DNA from: Silvanigrellaceae bacterium
GTDB taxonomy: Bacteria; Bdellovibrionota; Oligoflexia; Silvanigrellales; Silvanigrellaceae
NCBI GenBank assembly: GCA_947475135.1
Contig: CANJMU010000026.1
Span: 1 to 7,774, forward strand
Length of the DNA: 7,774 nucleotides
Reading direction: 5' to 3'
The notes below the pieces were generated by a model, which was given only the letters and a program-made list of their open reading frames with translations, did no database searches and was not told the DNA's origin. The position numbers and the translations under genes are program-made. Below, piece by piece: positions 1 through 6,017 of the stretch (position 1 is the stretch's first letter; each line of letters begins with the position of its first letter).

Positions 1-145
1 TCAGTTTGTGCAGGTTCCTGTGGGCGTACGGCCCGGACGTTCAGAACCGCGCGCGGTCAAGCGACGACCAAAGCCCTTTCCTCGGCTGCACGAAAAAAGA
101 AGTGATTGGCACGCAAGAAGAATTCCTTAAGCTAGTGCCATTGGT
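1..145 (+). mobile_element. Right end of an IS4-like insertion sequence
   Basis: The transposase tail is followed by 15 bases before the leuS stop codon. IS4-like elements usually end a few bases after the transposase stop, and the stretch TTAAGCTAGTGCCATTG (128-144) has the look of a terminal inverted repeat overlapping the stop codon. The exact end is inferred: the other terminus and any target duplication are outside the window. The base-composition change from GC-rich to A/T-rich falls at about 90-145, consistent with an element boundary here. Confidence 0.6.
2..130 (+). CDS. IS4-family transposase, C-terminal fragment (5' end outside window)
   Basis: The frame starting at base 2 stays open for 42 codons and stops with TAA at 128-130. 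It reads ...VPVGVRPGR then SEPRAVKRRPKPFPRLH. The R-P-x-R-x-E-P-R-x-x-K-R-R-P-K block is the basic tail typical of IS4-family DDE transposases, which cut and paste their own insertion sequence. The catalytic DDE residues lie upstream, outside the window. The first 90 bases hold 57 G or C by hand count, against clearly A/T-rich neighbours, which suggests a foreign origin. The frame converges on leuS, with only 15 bases between the two stop codons. Family assignment rests on this short tail. Whether the element is complete or a remnant cannot be judged from here. Confidence 0.8.
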   Translation, partial: QFVQVPVGVRPGRSEPRAVKRRPKPFPRLHEKRSDWHARRIP

Positions 146-2593
146 CTATTGAACAACAAAATTTAAAATACGGCCTTTAACATAAATCGTTTTGACAACA
201 ACTTTTCCTTCTTTGGCCGCAACAATGGATGTTACCTTATTAGATTCTTCCACAGCAAGTTTTTCATCTGCGTCCCTTGGAATCAAAATTTCTCCACGAT
301 GTTTTCCATTAACTTGAACCCCAATAACGACCTCATTATCAACAACATATTCCATAGAATATGTTGGCCAATTTGCATTTGAAACAAATTGTTCATGACT
401 GTTATGAACAATACATTTTTCCCAAAGCTCTTCAGATAAATGCGGAGCAAAAGGCGAAAGTAATTTTAAAAATGGGGCCAATATTTTTTCACTTCGACAA
501 TTATTTTCAGAAACTGTATTTAAAAATATCATCATCTGAGAAATCGCCGTATTAAAACTCAAATTTTGAATATCTTCTGTTACTTTTTTAATTGTTTTAT
601 GAAGTATTTTTAAATTAGGAAGAGTTGGTTCTGATGTATCTAACAAACTTTCACCAGAATCTGTTAAAAAATGTCGTTCAATTCTGGATAAAAATCGATG
701 AACGCCAGATAAATTATTGTCTTCCCATTCTTTCGTTTGCGTCAGTGGTCCCATAAACATTAAGTAAACACGCAAAGAATCCGCACCATATTGTGAAACG
801 ATTTCGTCTGGATTAATCCCATTCCCTTTGGACTTGGACATTTTTGATCCATTCCGACAGAGAAGTCCTTGATGCACAAGCTTTTGAAAAGGTTCTTTGA
901 CAGGGCACGCGCCGACATCATGCAAAACTTTTGTCCAAAAACGCGCGTACATCAAATGCCCCACAGCATGTTCTTGACCACCAACATACAAATCAACAGG
1001 TAACCAATATTTTTGTTCTTCATAATCTGCAAGTGCATGATTATTCCACGGATCAACATACCGAATAAAGTACCAACTACTCCCAGCACTCCCTGGCATT
1101 GTATCTGTTTCAACAAATTCTAATTCACCTTTTTCATTTTTTCTTTGCACCCAATTTGTGATTGCAGACAATGGACTTTTCCCATCACCGGTGGGCTCGT
1201 AAGAAACAACTTCAGGAAGGGTCAGCGGCAATTCCCCTTCTTTCAACAAACGAACAATATTTCCTTGAGAATCTTTTAAAACAGGTATGGGTTCTCCCCA
1301 GTAACGTTGGCGGCTAAAAACCCAATCACGCAATTTATAGGATTTTGTTTTTTTTCCAATTCCATTATCTTCCATATATTTTGAAATTGTTTCAATTGCA
1401 GTCGCTGTTTTTAAACCATTTAGAAATTCAGAATTGATACAAATCCCATTCGATGTCATCGCTGCATTTTTGTAATCGTGAAATTCCTCTGAATTTTCTT
1501 TTTCTAATTGAACCACTGGCTGTATTTCTAATCCATATTTTATAGCAAATTCATGATCTCTTTCATCATGAGCAGGAACAGCCATGATAGCCCCAGCTCC
1601 ATAATTGATAAGGACATAATCTGCAATCCAGATTGGTATTTTTTCATTTGAAATTGGATTTATGGCATATCCACCAGTAAAAACCCCAGTTTTTTCTTTG
1701 TTAAGTTGTGTTCTATCCATATCCGTTTTTCTGGAAGAAATTTCTCGATAATTTTCAACACTTTTGAATTCTTCTGGTTGAACAATTTTTTTTAAAAGAG
1801 GATGTTCTGGTGACAGCACTAAAAAAGTTGACCCAAAAATTGTGTCTGGACGAGTTGTAAAAACCTCAATATTTTCTTCTGCAAGATTTTCAATTTTGAA
1901 TTTTAATAAAACTCCTTCAGACTTTCCAATCCAATTTCTCTGAATTTCTTTCGTAGATTCTGGCCAATCCAGAGTATCTAAATCATCTAATAATTTTTCT
2001 GCATAATCCGTAATTTTAAGCATCCATTGTTTCATAGGCACACGAAAAACATCGTGGTTGCCACGCTCACTTTTTCCATTCACAATTTCTTCATTTGCAA
2101 GCACTGTTTTTAATGCTGGACACCAATTGACGTAAACTTCTGCTTGATAGGCAAGCCCCTTTTCATACAATTTTGAAAAAATCCATTGTGTCCATTTGTA
2201 ATATTTTGAATCGCAGGTATGAATTTCCCTATCCCAATCAAAAGAAAACCCCAAGGAAGACAATTGTCGTTTATAATTTTCAATGCAGCGATATGTTACT
2301 TTAGCAGGATGTTCACCTGTTTCTATCGCGTGCTGTTCTGCAGGCAAACCAAAAGCATCCCAGCCCATTGGATGCAATACATTGTAGTTATTCATGCGGT
2401 AGTAACGAGAAACAATATCTGTCGCTACGTAACCCAATGGGTGACCAATATGCAAACCGGCAGCACTAGGATAAGGAAACATATCGAGTGCGTAATATTT
2501 CTTCTTTGATTTATCTGTACCTGTTTTAAACAGCTGACTTTCATCCCATTTTTTTTGCCATTTTTCTTCTATGTTTTTTGGATAATAAGCCAT
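146..2593 (-). CDS. leuS: Leucyl-tRNA synthetase (class I)
   Basis: This cytoplasmic enzyme attaches leucine to tRNA-Leu using ATP. At 815 residues it has normal bacterial length. The Rossmann catalytic core carries HIGH at residues 48-51 and KMSKS at 584-588. The CP1 editing domain, which hydrolyses mischarged tRNA, is marked by TTRPDTIFG (246-254) and by AHDERDHEF (341-349) with its conserved aspartate D345. The zinc-1 region (about 158-182) has SERGNH instead of a cysteine cluster, a variant known in many bacteria. The anticodon-binding helical domain follows from about 660, and the C-terminal domain ends in ILNFVVQ, matching the end of E. coli LeuRS (LLNLVVG), so the insertion sequence next door has not shortened it. 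The ATG has a good AAGGAG site five bases upstream (2599-2604). It is the second gene of a dnaA-leuS operon, nine bases after dnaA. No terminator is visible between its stop and the transposase tail. Confidence 0.98.
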   Translation of the reverse strand: MAYYPKNIEEKWQKKWDESQLFKTGTDKSKKKYYALDMFPYPSAAGLHIGHPLGYVATDIVSRYYRMNNYNVLHPMGWDAFGLPAEQHAIETGEHPAKVTYRCIENYKRQLSSLGFSFDWDREIHTCDSKYYKWTQWIFSKLYEKGLAYQAEVYVNWCPALKTVLANEEIVNGKSERGNHDVFRVPMKQWMLKITDYAEKLLDDLDTLDWPESTKEIQRNWIGKSEGVLLKFKIENLAEENIEVFTTRPDTIFGSTFLVLSPEHPLLKKIVQPEEFKSVENYREISSRKTDMDRTQLNKEKTGVFTGGYAINPISNEKIPIWIADYVLINYGAGAIMAVPAHDERDHEFAIKYGLEIQPVVQLEKENSEEFHDYKNAAMTSNGICINSEFLNGLKTATAIETISKYMEDNGIGKKTKSYKLRDWVFSRQRYWGEPIPVLKDSQGNIVRLLKEGELPLTLPEVVSYEPTGDGKSPLSAITNWVQRKNEKGELEFVETDTMPGSAGSSWYFIRYVDPWNNHALADYEEQKYWLPVDLYVGGQEHAVGHLMYARFWTKVLHDVGACPVKEPFQKLVHQGLLCRNGSKMSKSKGNGINPDEIVSQYGADSLRVYLMFMGPLTQTKEWEDNNLSGVHRFLSRIERHFLTDSGESLLDTSEPTLPNLKILHKTIKKVTEDIQNLSFNTAISQMMIFLNTVSENNCRSEKILAPFLKLLSPFAPHLSEELWEKCIVHNSHEQFVSNANWPTYSMEYVVDNEVVIGVQVNGKHRGEILIPRDADEKLAVEESNKVTSIVAAKEGKVVVKTIYVKGRILNFVVQ

Positions 2594-2598
2594 AAAAT

Positions 2599-2606
2599 CT
2601 CCTTAA
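2599..2606 (-). promoter_or_regulatory. leuS ribosome binding site overlapping the dnaA stop codon
   Basis: Read on the minus strand the bases are TTAAGGAG. The dnaA stop TAA (2605-2603) shares its two adenines with the AAGGAG Shine-Dalgarno of leuS (2604-2599), which sits five bases before the leuS ATG. Ribosomes ending dnaA therefore stop directly on the leuS initiation site, which fits co-transcription and probable translational coupling. Confidence 0.75.
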
Positions 2607-4084
2607 TTTTTTGAATTCACATTGTGTTCTGTGATCTTTTTTTTCATCACTTGGTATTCGGATGCAAAATTTTTATCCATCTGAATTAAATCTTTAATTT
2701 TTGCAATGGCATGTATAGCAGTTGTGTGATCTTTTCTTCCAAATGATTTAGCAATTTGAACAACATTACAATCCAATAAATCTTTAGCAAGATACATTGC
2801 GATATGCCTGGCCATAACAATATTTTTTTGTCTTTGCGGCCCTAGCAATTCATTAAACTCAATTCGGAAAAATTCAGCTACAATTTTTTGAATTTGCGAA
2901 ATATCTACAGAATTTACAGCAGAATTATCGACGGGAAATCTTTTTCTCAATACAGATAAAATATCCTCATCCGCATAACAGGATCCATTTAACTTTTGCT
3001 TAACACTTAAATTTTTTAACAGCCCCTCTAATTCACGAATATTTGTTTTTGCATGGGTTGCAATTAAAAATATTTGACTGCTTGTAATATTTAATTTCAT
3101 TTGTTGAATTTTAGTTTCTAAAATAGCCACACGATCTTCAAAACTTGGTAATTCAATATCTACAAGCAGGCCTTGCAAAAATCTACTTTTTAATCGCTCT
3201 TCAATACTTGGAATATCTTTTGGAAATTTATCCGATGTCATAATAATTTGTTTTTTTTTCTGATACAACTCATTAAATGTATAAAAAAATTCAAGCTGAC
3301 AGACTTCTTTATTTTCTAAAAAGTGAATATCATCCACCAATAAAACATCACACTGATTGTATTTTTTTCGAATTTCTTGCATTTTTCCAGATTTAATTCC
3401 TCGGTGAATGACATCATTAATAAAATCATTGCTATTCACGTATCGAATTTTAAATTGTGGATTATTCTTTAAAATTTCATTCCCAACAGAATGAAGTAAG
3501 TGCGTCTTACCTAGGCCTGTTGATCCATAAATAAAAAGGGGATTTGAATGTTTCCCTGGACTTTTAGAAACCGCCTCGCTTGCCGTGTAGGCCGCGTAGT
3601 TACTTTGACAACAAATAAATGCTGTGAAATTCATATCTGAGTTTAATGTTGAATTGCTATCCACCAAAAAATTATTTTGAGAAACATTCAAATTTATTGA
3701 AAAATTTTCATGACAATTTTCTACAATTTCTGGATTTTTGACTTCTTCCTCTTTTTCTTCTAAAAATAAAGACTCAGGATTAGAAGCAACTTCTTCTTTA
3801 TAAATATTTTTTTTCTTTTTTTTATTTTCAGAATGAACTTCAAACAGAAAATTCTCTCCAAATATGATTTGAGTTAATTTTTGAAATTCATCGATCTGAG
3901 GAAAAATAATATGATCTAAATAAAATGAGTGCTGACAATAGGAAATTAATTTTTCTGATTCTACTTGTAACGGAAAAAGTTCTTTACAAATTTTAATGAT
4001 TGTTGATCGTTGCAATCCGAATTCATTTAGCTTTTCTTTTAATTTAAGAATAAACTGTTCAATTAATTCTTTTTCATTTAACAT
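2603..4084 (-). CDS. dnaA: Chromosomal replication initiator protein DnaA
   Basis: DnaA is the AAA+ ATPase that binds DnaA boxes, melts oriC and recruits the helicase. The 493-residue protein is somewhat longer than usual because of a long, charged linker (domain II, about 87-148). The ATPase core has Walker A GSTGLGKT (187-194), Walker B VLLVDDI (247-253), sensor I MTSD (282-285), RLKSR (297-301) with the arginine-finger position R301, and sensor II NIRELEG (348-354). DNA-binding domain IV has the signature FGRKDHTTAIHA (448-459) in place of the common FGGRDHTTVLHA. Domain I (1-85) is recognisable from residue 46 on (LISYCQHSFYLDHI) but lacks the usual tryptophans; the whole protein has none. 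The ATG has AAGGAA about ten bases upstream. It heads an operon with leuS; dnaN and recF are not beside it. An A8-G-A8 tract at codons 88-92 is noted separately. Confidence 0.97.
   Translation of the reverse strand: MLNEKELIEQFILKLKEKLNEFGLQRSTIIKICKELFPLQVESEKLISYCQHSFYLDHIIFPQIDEFQKLTQIIFGENFLFEVHSENKKKKKNIYKEEVASNPESLFLEEKEEEVKNPEIVENCHENFSINLNVSQNNFLVDSNSTLNSDMNFTAFICCQSNYAAYTASEAVSKSPGKHSNPLFIYGSTGLGKTHLLHSVGNEILKNNPQFKIRYVNSNDFINDVIHRGIKSGKMQEIRKKYNQCDVLLVDDIHFLENKEVCQLEFFYTFNELYQKKKQIIMTSDKFPKDIPSIEERLKSRFLQGLLVDIELPSFEDRVAILETKIQQMKLNITSSQIFLIATHAKTNIRELEGLLKNLSVKQKLNGSCYADEDILSVLRKRFPVDNSAVNSVDISQIQKIVAEFFRIEFNELLGPQRQKNIVMARHIAMYLAKDLLDCNVVQIAKSFGRKDHTTAIHAIAKIKDLIQMDKNFASEYQVMKKKITEHNVNSKN
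3798..3823 (-). other. Candidate -1 frameshift or slippage site inside dnaA
   Basis: On the coding strand there is a run of eight A, a G and eight A (3823-3807), encoding five lysines (residues 88-92). In the reading frame it contains A_AAA_AAG (3821-3815), the same heptamer used for programmed -1 frameshifting in E. coli dnaX. After a -1 slip the ribosome would add E-K-K-Y-L and stop at TAA (3800-3798), giving a 95-residue protein that is essentially DnaA domain I alone. A small hairpin (AGAAG-TTG-CTTCT) lies shortly downstream, but no internal Shine-Dalgarno was seen upstream. RNA polymerase slippage on the A8 runs is an alternative. Use of the site is inferred, not shown. Confidence 0.35.
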
Positions 4085-4169
4085 TTCAATAAATTCCTTG
4101 GGGACGAATCACGAAAAGCCACAATCGGAATGCTATACTCGTAGAAAGACGAAAGGAAAGCAAGTTCCG
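4085..4169. promoter_or_regulatory. Divergent promoter region between dnaA and the F0 cluster
   Basis: These 85 bases separate two outward-facing operons. On the plus strand TGCTATACT (4131-4139) is a good extended -10 element that would start transcription near 4146, just before the first small membrane gene; no matching -35 is seen, as is common for extended -10 promoters. On the minus strand the same spot reads TATAGC, a poorer -10 for dnaA, with TTGCTT 19 bases upstream as a weak -35. No DnaA box (TTATNCACA) occurs here, so classical DnaA autoregulation is not apparent. Confidence 0.5.
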
Positions 4170-4361
4170 GTGAAAGACATCATACTTATTAGTATTTTAT
4201 TTGGATATTTCTTCTCTTCGGTCCTCCTTATTGCCCTCGTATGGCAGAGCAAAATTTTTGATTTGCAATCGATAGAAATCAAGACTATGTTGTCGTTTTT
4301 AGTTGTTTTTCTTCACGCAATTGCAATAGCCGCCGCCTTAAAAAGAAATAAAAATAAATGA
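4170..4361 (+). CDS. Small two-helix membrane protein at head of the F0 cluster
   Basis: This 63-residue protein starts with GTG at 4170, behind an AAAGGAAAG ribosome binding site (4152-4160) and downstream of the extended -10. An earlier in-frame TTG at 4098 would lie upstream of that promoter and is unlikely. Two hydrophobic helices (about 4-25 and 38-57) are joined by a short polar loop (QSKIFDLQSIEIK), and the tail is basic (KRNKNK). The position, first in an atp cluster before an AtpI-like gene, matches that of AtpZ, the small two-helix F0 accessory protein of other bacteria. The glycine-rich AtpZ signature is not visible, however, so any relation is positional only. Its stop codon TGA is part of the GAGG ribosome binding site of the next gene, implying co-translation. 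Confidence 0.65.
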   Translation: MKDIILISILFGYFFSSVLLIALVWQSKIFDLQSIEIKTMLSFLVVFLHAIAIAAALKRNKNK

Positions 4362-4370
4362 GGTTCTATT

Positions 4371-4670
4371 ATGTTAACTAGTTTGGTATTTATTGGATGC
4401 GGAGCACTGTGGATGCTCTCTTCTTTATCAAAATCCAAAGGAGTTCTCTTGAAGGCCGTTGGAAAACCATCTTTAAAATACTCCCTTATTGGAATTTCTG
4501 GCAAAGTCCTTGCGCTTGCATGTTTACTTCTTGCCATTTGGTTTTTAAAAAAAATATTATTATTCAACTTGATGTTATTTGTAGCTAGTTTTTTTGTTGT
4601 TTTAATTGGTTTTTTTATATTTAAAAAAAAACTGTTTCCAAAAAAACAAATTCAATTTCAAAAAAAATAG
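4371..4670 (+). CDS. Putative AtpI-like ATP synthase assembly protein
   Basis: This 99-residue membrane protein has hydrophobic segments at about 2-18, 41-60 and 63-84 and a strongly basic C-terminus (KKKLFPKK then KK at the end). AtpI proteins are small, poorly conserved helical membrane proteins encoded just before atpB, thought to help assemble the c-ring or carry Mg2+. Position, size and the pattern of a polar GKPSLKY stretch followed by two close helices fit, but sequence alone does not prove it. It has three clear helices where AtpI often has four. ATG at 4371 follows GAGG (4360-4363) with seven bases between, and the site overlaps the previous stop codon. A 73-base gap separates it from atpB. 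Confidence 0.6.
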   Translation: MLTSLVFIGCGALWMLSSLSKSKGVLLKAVGKPSLKYSLIGISGKVLALACLLLAIWFLKKILLFNLMLFVASFFVVLIGFFIFKKKLFPKKQIQFQKK

Positions 4671-4679
4671 ACGTGTTTC

Positions 4680-4708
4680 TTGATGTGAGTTCCACTTTGT
4701 TGTATGTG
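4680..4708 (+). promoter_or_regulatory. Possible internal promoter before atpB
   Basis: TTGATG (4680-4685), a 17-base spacer and TATGTG (4703-4708) resemble a weak sigma-70 promoter that would start around 4715, leaving the atpB ribosome binding site (GAGGG, 4729-4733) intact. A/T-rich sequence yields such matches by chance, so this is tentative. Confidence 0.25.
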
Positions 4709-4743
4709 CATTCTGCATTTATTAAAATGAGGGAAATTTTTCT

Positions 4744-5523
4744 ATGGGCGTAGAAATTGTCAATTGGTATTATGTTATCTTAGCGCAGTTATTTCAATTT
4801 TGTTTTCCTCAGCTTTCCCAAGCTGAATTATTTGAAAAAGCTGAATTCTGGTCACCTGTTTTGGCCTCTGCATTTGTTGTTTTTTTAATTGCATTTATTT
4901 CTATTGTTTCTGGTTTTTATTCGAGAAAACCTGAAACCATGACCGACGAAGAGCTCTTACCACCAAGCAAATTTGGATTTATCGCTTTTTTTGAAACGAT
5001 TTGGGATATCATTTCCTCTGTCATAGAATCGAACCTTGGTGAATACAATTGGACACGCTTTGTTCCAGTTTTAGGAAGCGTTTTTATTTTAATTTTATTT
5101 ATGAATTTATCTGGTTTAGTTCCAGGGTTTGAGCCAGCTTCTGCAAGTATGAGTTTCACTTTCGCTGGTGGTCTTTTAAGCTTTTTTTACTTTAATTATT
5201 ACGGATTCAAAGAATCTGGCGTGGATTACGTTAAACATCTTGCAGGCCCCGTACTATGGATGGCACCATTATTATTTATCATTGAATTTATCAGTTTACT
5301 TGCCCGTCCTGTTTCACTTTCCCTTCGTCTTTTTGGAAATATTTCCGCAGACCACTTAGTATTTTCTGTCTTTTCTATGCTCACTCAAAGTGTTCCATTC
5401 CTGCCAATACCAGCTATTTTTATTGGATTTGGCGCTTTTGTGGCTTGCTTGCAAGCTTTTATTTTTATGACTTTGAGTGTGGTTTACGTCAAGTTAGCAC
5501 TAGACGCGAAATCGCATCATTGA
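4744..5523 (+). CDS. atpB: F0F1 ATP synthase subunit a
   Basis: Subunit a forms the stationary half-channels through which protons reach and leave the rotating c-ring in the inner membrane. The 259-residue protein has family length and about five or six membrane helices. NLSGLVPGF (121-129) is the typical second-helix block. SLSLRLFGN (191-199) contains the essential arginine R195 (E. coli R210) and N199, and Q237 in LQAFIFMTLSVVY corresponds to E. coli Q252. Position 204 is histidine (GNISADHLV), where E. coli has E219, and the position of E. coli H245 is G230. A 'GDH/ADH' motif here is characteristic of deltaproteobacterial-type subunits. ATG 4744 has GAGGG ten bases upstream. The gene follows the AtpI-like gene and precedes atpE; atpF and the F1 genes are not downstream, so the synthase genes are split between loci. 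Confidence 0.97.
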   Translation: MGVEIVNWYYVILAQLFQFCFPQLSQAELFEKAEFWSPVLASAFVVFLIAFISIVSGFYSRKPETMTDEELLPPSKFGFIAFFETIWDIISSVIESNLGEYNWTRFVPVLGSVFILILFMNLSGLVPGFEPASASMSFTFAGGLLSFFYFNYYGFKESGVDYVKHLAGPVLWMAPLLFIIEFISLLARPVSLSLRLFGNISADHLVFSVFSMLTQSVPFLPIPAIFIGFGAFVACLQAFIFMTLSVVYVKLALDAKSHH

Positions 5524-5543
5524 AATTGGGTTATTGGATATCT

Positions 5544-5574
5544 TAGAAAAGAAAAATCCATTCTTTTTTTTCTA
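5544..5574 (+). other. A/T-rich stem-loop after atpB
   Basis: TAGAAAAGAAA (5544-5554) can pair with TTTTTTTTCTA (5564-5574), including one G-U, around a nine-base loop, 20 bases after the atpB stop. There is no T-run after it, so it is not a standard terminator. It may protect the 3' end of atpB RNA or act together with the next hairpin. The stem is nearly all A-U and therefore weak. Confidence 0.35.
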
Positions 5575-5604
5575 CCAATAATTTCCTATGCTTTTTATAA
5601 GCGC

Positions 5605-5632
5605 AAATTCTTTTCACAGAAAAGGATTTTTT
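5605..5632 (+). terminator. Hairpin with T-run between atpB and atpE (attenuator candidate)
   Basis: AAATTCTTTTC (5605-5615), loop ACA, and GAAAAGGATTT (5619-5629) form an 11-bp stem with one G-U, and six T (5627-5632) follow or overlap the end of the stem. This has the form of a weak intrinsic terminator or attenuator lying 44 bases before the atpE start. Few G-C pairs make efficient termination doubtful. It could instead be a processing or stabilising element that lets the subunit c message accumulate over that for subunit a. Confidence 0.4.
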
Positions 5633-5676
5633 GTTACTTTAATTTTGAATGGATAAAAATTTTAGGAGTTTTTCTT

Positions 5677-6000
5677 ATGAAAAAATTGTTATCTCGTCTT
5701 TCTTCTTTCGTTATTTTGTCTTTAGTTGCACTTCCTGCATTTGCAGAAGATGTTGCGGCACCACATGACACATCTATTGGAACAGGACTTAAATTGATTG
5801 GCGCAGGCTTAGCGATTGGTTTATCTGTTGTTGGGGCTGGACAAGGGCAAGGGCACGCTGCAAAAGGAACAATTGAAAGCATTGGCAGAAACCCACAAGT
5901 TGCCAATAAAGTTTCAACCATGTTTTATATTTCAATGGCACTTATTGAATTTCAAGCATTGTTAGGTTTGATTGTTGCATTTATTATTATGGGTAAGTAA
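5677..6000 (+). CDS. atpE: F0F1 ATP synthase subunit c with N-terminal signal peptide
   Basis: Subunit c forms the proton-carrying rotor ring of the synthase. The mature hairpin starts at about residue 33. The first helix holds the glycine motif VVGAGQGQGHAAKG (51-64), the cytoplasmic loop has the conserved R71-N72-P73, and the second helix has the ion-binding carboxylate E91 in ALIEFQALLG. Residues 1-23 form a typical signal peptide (MKKLLSRLSS, hydrophobic core, LPAFA, with likely cleavage before E24), absent from E. coli subunit c but known in some other bacterial lineages. The mature length would be 84 residues, close to the usual size. The residue after E91 is F, not the S/T of sodium-binding c subunits, so protons are the likely ion. 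AGGAG (5664-5668) lies eight bases before the ATG. It is the last gene of this F0 cluster and converges on an IHF/HU-family gene. Confidence 0.97.
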   Translation: MKKLLSRLSSFVILSLVALPAFAEDVAAPHDTSIGTGLKLIGAGLAIGLSVVGAGQGQGHAAKGTIESIGRNPQVANKVSTMFYISMALIEFQALLGLIVAFIIMGK

Positions 6001-6017
6001 ACAAGATTGTTTACTTA
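5994..6017. terminator. Palindrome spanning the stop codons of atpE and the IHF-like gene
   Basis: TAAGTAAACAA (5994-6004), GA, TTGTTTACTTA (6007-6017) is a perfect inverted repeat. It includes the last codon and stop of atpE on one strand and of the IHF-like gene on the other; both genes end AAG-TAA. In either transcript it can fold into a ten-pair hairpin with an AGAT loop. No T-run follows in either direction, so it is not a textbook intrinsic terminator, but as the only structure between two convergent genes it probably serves as a shared 3' end or RNA-stability element. Confidence 0.5.

Noticed and set aside
7..91. GC-rich segment with GTGCAG...CTGCAC ends, at first resembling a structured RNA such as 6S or RNase P
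   Set aside because: No conserved RNA motif fits, and the frame from base 2 gives a clear IS4 transposase tail that explains the composition.
4697..4725. Second promoter TTGTTG-17-TATTAA before atpB
   Set aside because: Transcription would start at about 4732, inside the atpB ribosome binding site, leaving no usable Shine-Dalgarno.
5634..5921. Open frame on the minus strand opposite atpE, rich in proline, cysteine and alanine
   Set aside because: It is the mirror of the glycine/alanine-rich atpE coding sequence, has no ribosome binding site and no recognisable protein features.
5827..5970. Sodium-specific ATP synthase
   Set aside because: A glutamine (Q58) aligns with the sodium-ligand position of Ilyobacter subunit c, but the residue after E91 is F where sodium types have S or T, so the ligand set is incomplete.
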